Source: Symbiopectobacterium purcellii (GTDB lineage: Bacteria; Pseudomonadota; Gammaproteobacteria; Enterobacterales; Enterobacteriaceae). Taken from it: a stretch of 64,000 nucleotides of DNA. The position numbers were made by a program, and so were the translations under genes. The notes beneath the pieces are model-generated. The model ran no database searches. It saw only the letters and a program-made list of their open reading frames with translations, and had not been told where the DNA came from. The stretch lies in assembly GCF_019797845.1 (NCBI RefSeq), contig NZ_CP081864.1, positions 2,170,001 to 2,234,000 on the forward strand. The letters are read 5' to 3'. Positions 1 through 9,068 of the stretch are shown here, in pieces; within the stretch, counting starts at the first letter, position 1; each line of letters opens with the position of its first letter.

Positions 1-691
1 CAAATCCCGTCACCATCTTTTTGGTGAAACGATGAACAACTAACACTTTCGGTGGCAGATTATATTTCACAACCAAAGCAGAAAGATAATCAACGACTCT
101 GTTGATATCCTTGTCGTTAATTGTGCCAATTCTGGCACCCGGAATGGATTTCCCCATCATAATAAATTCAGGGTCTATGCCCAGATGTACATCCGACTCA
201 ATAAGGAAAGGTTCAAGACGGGATATCTCACGGTGCAAATCGCTCAGTCCAGGCTGAACATCCAGAATCAGAACTGCACCTGGTGTCATCCTCACCACAG
301 ACAGCGCTTTATCTATTTGCATATTACTCATACGGTTACGGTAGAATCCGTCACGCCCAGGCTGATTGCTTGCTACGGTAGCAATATACTCCAATCCCGG
401 AATGACAGGCTTTGATGGGTCTGCCTTTTCCCATTCCTGCGCTTCAGCGGTTAATTTTTTCCACAGTTCAGGAGCCGGATATTCCCCTAATATGCCCATT
501 CTTCGGGAGTTGAAATTACCATAATAAACAACCAGTCTGTTTGTAGGAATAATCCCTGCTCGGCCACTTGATGTGTAAAATTTGTCGACACTCTCCATTC
601 GTGGCGGTGTTGTTGACAGAGTGCCTTGGGCATTAGTAGGTAAAAATATATTCAACGTTGAGGCAACCATTAACACCCAAATTTTCTTCAT
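1..691 (-). CDS. Secreted protein of unknown function, 3' end beyond window
   Basis: Reading leftward from an ATG at 691, the frame is open to the window edge (about 230 residues). The start is preceded by AAAGGA at good spacing. The first 22 residues form a signal peptide (MKKIWVLM, hydrophobic core, then a TNAQG-like cleavage region). The mature part has short motifs VVYYGNF, GLEYIATV, LDVQPG and LGIDPEFIM, spaced like the strand ends of a barrel fold. This recalls a family of uncharacterised secreted or lipoproteins that I know mainly from actinobacteria; I cannot name a function. It is convergent with nothing in the window, and its right-hand neighbour is a chemoreceptor remnant. A periplasmic or extracellular enzyme is the best guess, and only a guess. 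Confidence 0.75.
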   Translation of the reverse strand, partial: MKKIWVLMVASTLNIFLPTNAQGTLSTTPPRMESVDKFYTSSGRAGIIPTNRLVVYYGNFNSRRMGILGEYPAPELWKKLTAEAQEWEKADPSKPVIPGLEYIATVASNQPGRDGFYRNRMSNMQIDKALSVVRMTPGAVLILDVQPGLSDLHREISRLEPFLIESDVHLGIDPEFIMMGKSIPGARIGTINDKDINRVVDYLSALVVKYNLPPKVLVVHRFTKKMVTGF

Positions 692-782
692 AAGCATCCT
701 TTCATTTTTTCCTGGTAACACATTCACTGGTTATAATCTGAAACACTTTAACCGTCAGGACCTATATATAAGCAGTTGACGT

Positions 783-1460
783 TCAATGGCATTGAAACCA
801 ATGTAAAATTAGCGAGTTTGCTCTACAAATGGTTTGTGCCAGCAACAAGGATTGCTCCTCAAGCGAACTGGCCGCAGCGGACATCTCCTGAACCAATGCT
901 GAGTTTTGCTGGGTTACGCCATCCATTTCATTGACGGCAATGCTGACCTGGCTGATGCCTTTTGCCTGCTCATCTTATCCTTAACCGCACTGGCGCTGCG
1001 TTGTGCAACATCGCATAGCCACCGCCTTCCCAGGGTTTTATCTGGTTAACACGCTGTTGTAATGACGCGAGAGAAATATCCGAGGTCACAACGCCCCACA
1101 GCTTCCCCTGTGACACAATGGGCGCTGCTACAGAAGTCAACAGCGTTGGAACACCGTTGTAGGCATAGGAATAGGGTTCAATCAGCGTATCTTTTTGACT
1201 CTTTTGCGGCAACAGGTAGTAATCGCCCTGTCCCGGTGTCGCATAAGATAACAGCGGGTGCATGTTAAATGCTCCGGCCTGATCGCGATCGACAAACCAG
1301 GCATAGCGACCGTTTGGTGCCTGACCAGGCTGTACGGCAAACTCCGCATCCCGCCCGTCGAACGCGTCTGAGTAGTCACTGCATGCCTTTTTCCGGTAAG
1401 CTGGTGCCATCTCTGACATTCCGCCATGACCCGCTGTGGATCATGACGAGTTTGCACTAA
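783..1460 (-). pseudogene. Degraded methyl-accepting chemotaxis protein remnant
   Basis: Three pieces of one chemoreceptor lie in order but in different frames. From about 1419 to 1010 there is a dCache sensor segment (DRDQAGAF, SYATPGQGDYYLLP, AAPIVSQGKLWGVVTSDISL). At about 1007-972 a short stretch reads AQRSASAVKDK, the conserved signalling-tip motif of MCPs. From about 974 to 783 comes the C-terminal signalling helix (DEQAKGISQVS, VTQQNSALVQEM, AASSLEEQ). The N-terminal membrane segment, most of the sensor, the second membrane helix, HAMP and most of the signalling hairpin are missing, so at least two internal deletions and a 5' loss have occurred. It cannot make a functional receptor. 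The 5' boundary near 1460 is approximate, because homology fades just before ydfG. Confidence 0.85.
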
Positions 1461-1483
1461 TGGAATCAGACGTGAGGACTACC

Positions 1484-2233
1484 ATGATTATTTTTGTTAC
1501 TGGCGCAACAGCGGGTTTCGGTACGGCGATTACGCGTAAATTTATTCAGGCGGGTCACCGCGTTATTGCCAATGGTCGACGTCAGGATCGTTTGGATGCG
1601 CTGAAGGCGGAACTGGGGGCATCGGTATACACCGTGACGTTTGACGTGCGCGATCGTCAATCGGTTGAAAGTGCGATTGCTGCCCTGCCCGCCGACTGGC
1701 GCGACGTTGACGTACTGGTTAACAACGCAGGGTTGGCGCTTGGGTTAGAGCCTGCTTATAACACCCAGTTGGATGATTGGGAAACGATGATCGATACCAA
1801 TAACAAAGGGCTGGTTTATATGACTCGTGCCGTATTGCCAGAAATGGTGAAGCGCAATCAGGGGCATGTGATCAATATTGGCTCTACCGCAGGCAACTGG
1901 CCCTATGCTGGCGGGAACGTTTATGGTGCTACCAAGGCGTTTGTTCGTCAGTTTAGCCTGGGCCTGCGCGCTGACCTGTTCGGTACTCAGGTACGCGTTA
2001 CCAATATCGAGCCGGGGCTGGTTGGCGGCACCGAATTCTCATCGATCAGATTCAAAGGCAATGAGGACAAGGTTTCCAAAACTTACGACAACACCCAACC
2101 GCTAACCGCTGAGGACGTTGCTGAAGCGGTGTTCTGGGTGGCAACGCTGCCCGCACACGTCAATATCAATACCTTGGAGATGATGCCGGTGAGTCAATCC
2201 TATGCGGGGTTGAGCGTACACCGCTACGCATAA
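1484..2233 (+). CDS. ydfG: NADP-dependent 3-hydroxy acid dehydrogenase YdfG
   Basis: Short-chain dehydrogenase of 249 residues that is highly similar along its full length to E. coli YdfG, which oxidises L-allo-threonine, serine and 3-hydroxypropionate/malonic-semialdehyde-type substrates with NADP. Visible motifs are the Rossmann glycine motif TGATAGFG (residues 6-13), NNAG near 80, catalytic Ser in GSTAG near 135 and YGATK (Tyr/Lys) near 149. The ATG at 1484 was chosen because it matches the E. coli N-terminus (MIIFVTGAT) and has GAGG 7 nt upstream; an in-frame start 16 codons earlier has no such support. Cytosolic, probably monocistronic. Confidence 0.95.
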   Translation: MIIFVTGATAGFGTAITRKFIQAGHRVIANGRRQDRLDALKAELGASVYTVTFDVRDRQSVESAIAALPADWRDVDVLVNNAGLALGLEPAYNTQLDDWETMIDTNNKGLVYMTRAVLPEMVKRNQGHVINIGSTAGNWPYAGGNVYGATKAFVRQFSLGLRADLFGTQVRVTNIEPGLVGGTEFSSIRFKGNEDKVSKTYDNTQPLTAEDVAEAVFWVATLPAHVNINTLEMMPVSQSYAGLSVHRYA

Positions 2234-2393
2234 AACTTATCTCTCCTGCCGGTGTCCTACCATGCGCGTGGTGTTATAGAGTTATTGCAGACAAGAATGC
2301 TATAGTGTTTCTGTTGCGATGCTGATACCCGCGCAATCAGCGCGTTTGTGGAAACATCGCGGGTCATCACCCTTTAGTTCGTCAGGATGAAAC

Positions 2394-2744
2394 ATGAACC
2401 ATCAAACCCTCAAATTACTGCGACGTGCACTGTTCCCCCTGTCGCTGGTCGTTTTGGCCGGTGCATGGCAGACTACTGCTCTCGCAGATACTCGCCACAT
2501 CATTGTGGAATCAGGCGATAGCGCGCTCTCCAAAGAAGCGGCGCGCCAAAGCAAAGAGCAATGGGATAGCACCCGTTCACTGCGTAACAAAGTGAATAAC
2601 CGCAGAGAGAAAGAATTCGACAAGTTCGATAAATCCATTGATTTACAAGAGAAATGCAACACCAGCAGCAACGTTAATGCCTATTGGGAAGCCAATAGCG
2701 ACCGTTGCCTGGATCGCCGCACGGGTCGTGCGATAGCGCCTTGA
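2394..2744 (+). CDS. ynfB: YnfB, UPF0482/DUF1283 periplasmic protein
   Basis: A 116-residue protein with a Sec signal peptide (about residues 1-31, ending ALA-D). The mature domain matches enterobacterial YnfB ([32 protein letters not shown]). The mature part is highly charged, with two cysteines that could form a disulfide. Its function is unknown. AGGA lies 7 nt before the ATG. It is followed by a hairpin at 2762-2785 and stands alone between ydfG and a regulator remnant. Confidence 0.93.
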   Translation: MNHQTLKLLRRALFPLSLVVLAGAWQTTALADTRHIIVESGDSALSKEAARQSKEQWDSTRSLRNKVNNRREKEFDKFDKSIDLQEKCNTSSNVNAYWEANSDRCLDRRTGRAIAP

Positions 2745-2761
2745 TATTATCTATTGCGTTT

Positions 2762-2785
2762 ATGCCTGGCTTCAACGCCAGGCAT
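2762..2785 (+). terminator. Hairpin terminator after ynfB
   Basis: Perfect 9-bp stem ATGCCTGGC / GCCAGGCAT with a 6-nt loop, 18 nt after the ynfB stop codon, followed by a T/G-rich stretch (GTTGTTCT) rather than a clean T run. Probable terminator. Confidence 0.6.
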
Positions 2786-2800
2786 GTTGTTCTGACGGAA

Positions 2801-3088
2801 TCATAGACCGGATATCCCGTTCATGTTCACCGCATTATGTGGTTCTGTTTCCAGATTTTCCTCTGTTTTTATACTTTCCATTTCCGTTGCTTCAGGTTCG
2901 GGATTTTTTCTGTTCTGGTTATGGGCATAAGCAAATCCGAGATAAGTCGCGCCGATTTGCGCCTCTAATGCCTGAATTTGTTGGCTCAGTGGCGGCTGTG
3001 AAATGTTGAGTTTCTCTGCTGCCCGGCCAAAATGCAGTTCTTCAGCGACAGCAAGAAAATAGCGTAGATGGCGCAGTTCGATGTTGAT
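2801..3088 (-). pseudogene. ynfL: ynfL-like LysR regulator remnant with foreign tail
   Basis: The first roughly 47 residues match the helix-turn-helix of the LysR regulator YnfL ([33 protein letters not shown]). The whole effector-binding domain is missing. The frame instead runs in phase into about 48 residues of unrelated, Glu-rich sequence ([12 protein letters not shown], then EPEATEME, ending GISGL). In ynfL the gene begins ATG-AAC-ATC-GAA; here the first codon reads ATC, so the normal start is lost, although a good GAGGAGG remains upstream (a TTG nearby is out of frame). In E. coli ynfL is divergent from ynfM, as here. I infer a deletion that fused the 5' end of ynfL to the 3' end of another gene, followed by start-codon decay. 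Confidence 0.8.
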
Positions 3089-3271
3089 GGCAAGCCTCCT
3101 CGTTCAGAGAGTAGAGATCCACAAGTAATATTTTAAAAATATCAATTGGTATTATTAATATATTATACAAAACATTTTTACCCTTCTATGATCCTTAACG
3201 CGTCATACACTGCATCGCACGCAGAATGCCGCATAAATTTGCTACTTTCCCCCTGTTGCCAAGGAATAGTT

Positions 3272-4550
3272 TTGAGTACGTCACTTTCTTCAGTATCTGA
3301 TTCGGTCACCGTGCCAGATGACGATCGACGCGAAGAACCTCTGAATCGTAAAATCCCCGTCGCGCCCAAATCACCGTATATCACCCGTGGCACGCCTGCA
3401 TTTATTCGCGTTACGCTGGCACTGTTTTCCGCCGGGCTTGCGACCTTTGCCTTGCTGTATTGCGTACAACCGATTTTACCCGTGCTGTCGCAGGATTTTG
3501 GTATTTCACCAGCAACCAGTAGCCTGTCATTATCGATTGCTACGATGATGCTTGCGGTCGGGTTATTGTTTACCGGTCCACTTTCCGACACGCTGGGTCG
3601 CAAAAATGTAATGGTGATCTCGCTGCTGTTGGCCGCATTTTGCACGCTTATTTGCGCCTTTATGACCAGTTGGCACGGTGTGTTGTTAATGCGTGCGCTG
3701 ATTGGGCTCTCATTAAGCGGCGTGGCGGCGGTGGCCATGAGCTACCTAAGCGAAGAGATTCATCCCAGTTTCCTGGCCTTCTCCATGGGGTTGTACATCA
3801 GCGGGAACTCTATCGGTGGCATGAGTGGTCGTTTGGTCACTGGGGGTTCTTACCGATTATTTCCCCTGGCGCGTGGCCATCGGGGTTATGGGCGTTCTCG
3901 CACTGTTTGCGGCGTTGATGTTCTGGCGTATTTTGCCGGATTCGCGCCATTTTCGCCCCGGCTCACTGCGGCCCAAATCATTGCTGATTAACACCAAGAT
4001 TCACTGGCATGACGCCGGGTTGCCCTGGCTTTTCCTTCAGGGATTTTTACTGATGGGGGCCTTTGTTACCCTGTTCAACTACATTGGCTACCGGCTACTG
4101 GCACCACCCTACACCCTGAATCAGGCCATTGTTGGCTTGCTCTCGGTGGTGTATCTCACCGGCAGCATCAGTTCACCGCGCGCTGGCGCAATGACAGCAC
4201 GCTATGGGCGCGGTGCGGTGATGGCTGGCTCCGTCGGGCTGATGCTTGCGGGGCTATGCCTGACTGCCTTTGGTGCATTGTGGCTTATTTTTATCGGCAT
4301 GATGCTGTTTACCGCCGGTTTCTTTGCGGCACACGCCGTTGCCAGCGGTTGGATTGGTGTTAGAGCACGCCGTGCGCGCGGCCAAGCCTCCTCTATGTAT
4401 CTGTTTTGTTACTATCTGGGCTCCAGCCTGGCGGGTACGCTCGGCGGCGTATTCTGGTCACATTATGGCTGGCTGGGCGTGGCGCTGTTTATCGGACTGC
4501 TGCTGCTGATTGCGCTCTATGTCAGCCTGTATTTACGACGTAACCTGTAA
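3272..4550 (+). pseudogene. ynfM: YnfM-like MFS efflux transporter, frameshifted
   Basis: A 12-helix major-facilitator transporter of the YnfM type, split over two frames. The first half runs from TTG 3272 (AAGGA upstream) through GLATFALLYCVQPILP and GPLSDTLGRK to SGRLVTG. The second half continues in the next frame with VLTDYFPWR, NYIGYRL, TARYGRG and GGVFW to the stop at 4550. The break is a run of five G at 3842-3846: removing one G restores GRLVTGVLTDYFPWR and an intact protein of about 425 residues. It is divergent from the ynfL remnant. A true frameshift would inactivate it; a base-calling error in the G run is equally possible. The substrate is unknown (arabinose-like efflux family). 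Confidence 0.85.
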
Positions 4551-4611
4551 ATCAATTGCGGCAATAGACTTCAGACGGTATGTTCAGCGCCCTTGAACAT
4601 ACCGCCCCACA

Positions 4612-5088
4612 TCACAAAGCAGGATGATGTTTAATAATGGGTTCGCAAGTCACTGGGAAATTAAGTGAATTGGCGATGAAACAGAGTTCATGCGCTTGAT
4701 GATGTAACGCATATGCACGTTCCAGGTCATCGCCGGGACGCAGCGTAATTTCAGGTTTAAGCACAATCTGCGTGAACGCCCCCTTTTTACCTTCCACCAT
4801 CGTACCCTCTGCTCTGTCTCGATAATTACAAACCGATATGCCAGCCTCAGCACACAGGTGCAGGTACCAGAGTTTATGGCATGCCGATGCTGAAGCGACA
4901 AGCAGATCTTCTGGGTTCCAGCGTGTCGCGTCTCCCAAAAAGGCGGGATCGGATGAGCCGGCAATAGCCCGTTTATTTCCCGACGATATATCATAATCAC
5001 GGCTGTAGGCTTTATAGGACTCAGTTCCACTTCCCTTGTTGCCAGTCCATTCAATATTGACCTGATAATGGTGTTCACGGTGCGGCAT
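4612..5088 (-). CDS. OsmC/Ohr-family protein
   Basis: A 158-residue protein with the OsmC fold signature: N-terminal strands (YQVNIEWTGNKG, YDISSG), the segment NPEDLLVASASACH with a conserved Cys near residue 70 at the start of the central helix, and a second Cys in AHELCFIANS near 135. In OsmC and Ohr this pair reduces organic hydroperoxides at the cytosolic dimer interface, using a thiol partner. It belongs to the OsmC-like branch rather than classical OsmC, so peroxidase activity is inferred. It starts at an ATG at 5088 and stands alone on the minus strand next to the Ter-tus promoter region. Confidence 0.85.
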   Translation of the reverse strand: MPHREHHYQVNIEWTGNKGSGTESYKAYSRDYDISSGNKRAIAGSSDPAFLGDATRWNPEDLLVASASACHKLWYLHLCAEAGISVCNYRDRAEGTMVEGKKGAFTQIVLKPEITLRPGDDLERAYALHHQAHELCFIANSLNFPVTCEPIIKHHPAL

Positions 5089-5280
5089 AACGGTTATCTC
5101 TGATAGTTTTTAGAAAAAGTACGTTGCAAGACTACGATGCATCCTTAACATGGACACCGTCCAGTAATTTACCGCGTCATTCGTTGAACGCTGGCAGAAG
5201 CGAGCCTCTGTAAATCCTCTTTCTCGCTAGTAGGCTATCTTCGATAGCACTGTTGCTGAGCTGGAATAGTCTTGATACAT

Positions 5281-5303
5281 TATAAGTATGTTGTAACTAA
5301 AAT
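5281..5303 (+). other. Ter replication-fork arrest site (Tus binding site)
   Basis: The core AGTATGTTGTAACTAAA is identical to E. coli TerB, with only flanking differences. It lies 19 nt upstream of the tus start codon, as TerB does, so bound Tus should also repress its own gene. The conserved G of the G-C(6) pair, which marks the blocking face, is at 5286. By comparison with TerB, forks travelling left to right (increasing coordinates) should be arrested and forks from the right should pass. Confidence 0.95.
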
Positions 5304-5321
5304 GATCTGTTCTTAGGGACT

Positions 5322-6251
5322 ATGGACCACTATCAACTGATTGCTGCCCTTCATGAGACTTTTACCTCACTGGAACAGCAGCTTGCAGAATTTCGCCAGC
5401 GTTTGGCCTCGCGTCCCCTGCTCAATGCTCGCGTGTTCGCCCTCCCGACCGTCGAAAAAGGGAAAGAGCACGATCCCATCACTCAGATCCCCGTTACGGC
5501 GTTGCAAGGTGAGGCGGCCTGTGCGGCGGGTCTGGCACACGTTCAACGTTTGTTTATTCATCATTATGCCGAGACAGTAAGTAGCAAAGCGGCTATTCGC
5601 TTACCGGGCGCACTGTGTTTTCTGGTAACGGAGGCTGAATGCGAATATATCCGACACGCCGCCGGATCGATTAACACCTTGAAAGCGACGCTGGAGCAAT
5701 TGATTACGCGCGAATCCGGTTTGGCAGCCGAGCAACGATTTGAATTCGTGCACGCCCACCTACCCGGCTTGATCACGCTGAGTGCCTATCGCTCACTCAC
5801 GCTGTTGATAGAACCCGACACCGTGCGCTTTGGCTGGGCAAATAAGCACGTAGTGAATACGCTGACCCGCGAGGCGGTATTAGAAAAACTGGAGAAAAGC
5901 CTTCAGGCAACCCGAGGAATTTCACCGACAGAAAAAGCCACTTGGCACGCTCGGGTAACCCAGGAACTTATTGATATCAAAAAACTGCCGCAAGATGCCG
6001 TGTTGAAGATTAAACGGCCGGTGAAAGTACAACCTATCGCCCGAGTTTGGTATCAGGACGCGCAGAAACAGGTGCAACACCCCTGCCCGTCACCGTTATT
6101 GGTGCTGTGCCGCGATCCGTCACGCATTCCAGTCATTGGTGAGTTGGGAAACTATCTGGCTGACAGCGCTCAACCCAAATTCAGACCGAAAGCGAAAGCG
6201 CTGAGATTGCTGATTCCGCGCCTCCACCTCTATCTGGATGAAAGCGCGTAA
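5322..6251 (+). CDS. tus: Tus, DNA replication terminus site-binding protein
   Basis: A 309-residue full-length homologue of E. coli Tus, the monomeric protein that binds Ter and stops the DnaB helicase in one direction. Conserved blocks include SSKAA-RLPG (residues 87-98), HAHLPGLITL-AYR (about 146-159), RFGWANKHV (about 168-176), the DNA-contacting strands KIKRPVKVQPIARVWY (about 227-242) and the C-terminal LRLLIPRLHLYL. The start has AGGGA just upstream and lies 19 nt after the Ter site. The gene is convergent with fumC (10-bp gap), the same order as in E. coli (tus, fumC, manA). Confidence 0.97.
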   Translation: MDHYQLIAALHETFTSLEQQLAEFRQRLASRPLLNARVFALPTVEKGKEHDPITQIPVTALQGEAACAAGLAHVQRLFIHHYAETVSSKAAIRLPGALCFLVTEAECEYIRHAAGSINTLKATLEQLITRESGLAAEQRFEFVHAHLPGLITLSAYRSLTLLIEPDTVRFGWANKHVVNTLTREAVLEKLEKSLQATRGISPTEKATWHARVTQELIDIKKLPQDAVLKIKRPVKVQPIARVWYQDAQKQVQHPCPSPLLVLCRDPSRIPVIGELGNYLADSAQPKFRPKAKALRLLIPRLHLYLDESA

Positions 6252-6261
6252 GGCTCGCCCC

Positions 6262-7659
6262 TTATCCAATATGCAAGCTACCCACCATATCCTGCGGACG
6301 CACCCACTCATCGAACTGCGACTCGGTTAAATAACCGAGTTTAAGCGCGGCGGCTTTGAGCGTTAATCCCTCTTTATGCGCTTTTTTGGCAATCTCTGCG
6401 GCTTTATCGTAACCGATGTGGGTGTTTAACGCGGTAACCAACATCAAAGAGTCATTCAGCAACTGTTCAATACGATCGCGGTTAGGCTCAATACCGATAG
6501 CGCAGTGCTCATCAAAGCTCTTCATGCCATCTGCCAGCAAACGAACCGATTGCAGGAAATTGTGGATCACCATGGGGCGATAGACATTGAGCTCAAAATT
6601 CCCCGACGCCCCCCCTATATTAACCGCCACATCATTACCCATCACCTGGCAACACAGCATGGTCAGCGCTTCACACTGAGTCGGGTTCACTTTCCCTGGC
6701 ATGATGGAACTGCCAGGCTCATTTTCAGGGATGCTCAACTCCCCGATGCCGCAGCGTGGCCCAGACGCCAGCCAGCGCACATCGTTGGCTATTTTCATCA
6801 GTGATGCTGCCAACCCTTTCAACGCTCCGTGCCCATGCACCAGTGCATCACAAGTTGCCAAAGCTTCGAATTTATTGGGGGCGGTAATAAACGGTTGTCC
6901 GGTCAATTCGGCCAGCGCGCTAGCAACGCGAACGGCATATTCAGGGTGGGTGTTAAGGCCCGTCCCCACCGCCGTGCCACCGAGAGCCAATTCGCTCAAA
7001 TGGGGAATGCTGTTCTCAATATGCTTGCGGTTATGTTGCAACATGGCAACCCAACCGGAAATCTCCTGCCCCAAGGTCAACGGCGTGGCATCTTGCAAAT
7101 GGGTACGCCCGATTTTAACGATATCGCTGAACGCCTCGGCTTTCGCCTGTAACGTAGCCAACAGCGCATCAAGCTCCGGCAACAGATGGGTATTGAGGGC
7201 GATAACGGCAGCTACGTGCATTGCCGTAGGAAATACATCGTTCGAACTTTGGCTTTTGTTAACATCATCATTGGGGTGCACTAAACGTGCATTACCGCGT
7301 TCTCCCCCCAGTATTTCGCTGGCACGGTTGGCCAGCACTTCGTTCATGTTCATGTTGCTTTGCGTGCCAGAACCGGTCTGCCAAATCGCTAAAGGAAATT
7401 CGCTGGGGTGTTTCTTGGCTAATACCTCATCAGCGGCCTCAATGATCGCCGCGCTCTTGTCATCTGGCAGCAGGCCGAGCGTGTTATTGACCTGTGCGGC
7501 TGCACGTTTGGTCAACGCCAAGGCGAAAATCAGCGCTTGCGGCATTTTCTCCTCAGAGATACGAAAATGCTCCAAAGAGCGCTGGGTTTGAGCCCCCCAC
7601 AGCTTATTGGCGGGAACATCAATCGGGCCCATGGAATCTTTTTCGATACGAGTCGTCAT
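6262..7659 (-). CDS. fumC: Class II fumarate hydratase FumC
   Basis: Iron-independent fumarase (fumarate + water = L-malate), cytosolic homotetramer of the TCA cycle. It is 465 residues, about the usual length. Conserved regions are [10 protein letters not shown] (about 98-107), the HPNDDVN B-site segment (about 129), [16 protein letters not shown] (about 185-200, catalytic His) and the family signature [11 protein letters not shown] (about 317), whose flexible loop carries the catalytic Ser. In E. coli fumC is induced by SoxRS as the oxidant-stable fumarase; I see no clear soxbox here. fumA, which accompanies fumC in E. coli, is absent; manA follows divergently. Confidence 0.98.
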   Translation of the reverse strand: MTTRIEKDSMGPIDVPANKLWGAQTQRSLEHFRISEEKMPQALIFALALTKRAAAQVNNTLGLLPDDKSAAIIEAADEVLAKKHPSEFPLAIWQTGSGTQSNMNMNEVLANRASEILGGERGNARLVHPNDDVNKSQSSNDVFPTAMHVAAVIALNTHLLPELDALLATLQAKAEAFSDIVKIGRTHLQDATPLTLGQEISGWVAMLQHNRKHIENSIPHLSELALGGTAVGTGLNTHPEYAVRVASALAELTGQPFITAPNKFEALATCDALVHGHGALKGLAASLMKIANDVRWLASGPRCGIGELSIPENEPGSSIMPGKVNPTQCEALTMLCCQVMGNDVAVNIGGASGNFELNVYRPMVIHNFLQSVRLLADGMKSFDEHCAIGIEPNRDRIEQLLNDSLMLVTALNTHIGYDKAAEIAKKAHKEGLTLKAAALKLGYLTESQFDEWVRPQDMVGSLHIG

Positions 7660-7849
7660 TGGTTTTTTCTCCTAACATTCCTAAAAAGGACGGGGATCAT
7701 GGCCTTGTCTGGCATCGTGATTGAGAAAACATTAACATGCACATCAAGCGCCATCGTCTGCAAGCTAAGGCAGTGTATTCATATTCACCGCCTTTATTAA
7801 CCTCTATAGTCACATATATTAACAAATTACATAACAATCGAGTGTGAAT

Positions 7850-9022
7850 ATGCAAAAAATGCGCAATAGCATCCAGTACTATGCCTGGGGAAGTACAACA
7901 GCATTAACAGAACTCTACGGCATTGAGAATAAAGACAATCGACCAATGGCAGAGCTTTGGATGGGGGCGCATCCCAAAAGCAGTTCGTGGGTGCTGAATG
8001 AACAGGGTGAGGAACAGCGTTTACGTGACGTCATCAGCGATGCGCCCGTGGAGACATTGGGAGCGTCTATCGCGACACAGTTTGGTGAACTGCCTTTTCT
8101 GTTTAAAGTGCTCTGCGCGGCACAGCCGCTCTCCATTCAGGTTCACCCCAGCAAATCCGCCGCAGAGCAAGGTTTTGCCAAAGAGAACAGGCTCGCGATC
8201 CCGCTCGATGCGCCACATCGCAACTACAAGGATGCCAACCACAAGCCAGAGCTGGTGTTTGCCTTAACGCCCTTTCAAGCGATGAACGGTTTTCGAGAGC
8301 ACGACGATATTGTGGCGCTATTGCAGCCCGTTGCCAGCGCACATCCGTCCATTGCCGCCTATTTGCAGCAGCCCGATGACAAAAACCTGTCGATGCTGTT
8401 TGCCAATTTATTAAGTATGCGCGCAGAGATCAAAGATCGCGCTCTGGCGGTGTTAAAAGCCGCGCTCACCTCACAACAGGGTGAACCCTGGGCGACGCTG
8501 CGCAACATCATTCAGGAATACCCTAATGACAGCGGGCTGTTTTCCCCGTTGTTGCTCAACGTCATCACTCTGCAACCGGGACAAGCGATGTTTCTTTATG
8601 CGGAAACCCCGCATGCTTATCTGCACGGCGTGGCGCTCGAGGTAATGGCAAATTCGGATAACGTACTGCGGGCTGGACTCACCCCTAAATACATCGATAT
8701 TCCAGAGCTGCTGGCGAACGTAAAATTCATCCCTAAACCGGCGAATCAGTTGTTAACTCAGCCGATTGAAGACGGTGCAACCTGCTATTTTCCCGTACCG
8801 GTCGCCGATTTTGCCTTTTCCCTGCATCATCTGAAGGGTCAGCCACAAACGCTGAACCAACAGAGTGCTGCCGTTGTCTTTTGTATCGATGGAAAAGCCA
8901 CGTTGATGAAAAATGGTCAGCAGCTTACGCTTTGTCCCGGCGAATCCTGTTTTTTGCGTGCGTCAGAGTCTCCCGTCAGCGTAGAGGGAAGTGGACGACT
9001 GGCACGCGTGTATAATGGTTAG
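7850..9022 (+). CDS. manA: Mannose-6-phosphate isomerase, class I
   Basis: Zn-dependent isomerase linking mannose 6-phosphate and fructose 6-phosphate, 390 residues. Zn ligands are visible: Gln/His in SIQVHP (about 96-100), Glu in HKPELVFAL (about 132) and His in ETPHAYLHG (about 255). The substrate-binding signature RAGLTPKYID is near 276. The ATG at 7850 gives MQKMRNS, which aligns with the E. coli start; a GTG two codons earlier is also possible. It supplies mannose units for polysaccharides or allows growth on mannose. Divergent from fumC, followed after 46 nt by ydgA. Confidence 0.97.
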   Translation: MQKMRNSIQYYAWGSTTALTELYGIENKDNRPMAELWMGAHPKSSSWVLNEQGEEQRLRDVISDAPVETLGASIATQFGELPFLFKVLCAAQPLSIQVHPSKSAAEQGFAKENRLAIPLDAPHRNYKDANHKPELVFALTPFQAMNGFREHDDIVALLQPVASAHPSIAAYLQQPDDKNLSMLFANLLSMRAEIKDRALAVLKAALTSQQGEPWATLRNIIQEYPNDSGLFSPLLLNVITLQPGQAMFLYAETPHAYLHGVALEVMANSDNVLRAGLTPKYIDIPELLANVKFIPKPANQLLTQPIEDGATCYFPVPVADFAFSLHHLKGQPQTLNQQSAAVVFCIDGKATLMKNGQQLTLCPGESCFLRASESPVSVEGSGRLARVYNG

Positions 9023-9068
9023 AAACTTTCTCCCTTTAGGGATGCTTACTTAGAAAAGGAATCACACT

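Noticed and set aside
6701..7591. 296-residue plus-strand frame inside fumC
   Set aside because: Antisense to fumC, with no family motif. fumC is conserved over the same stretch.
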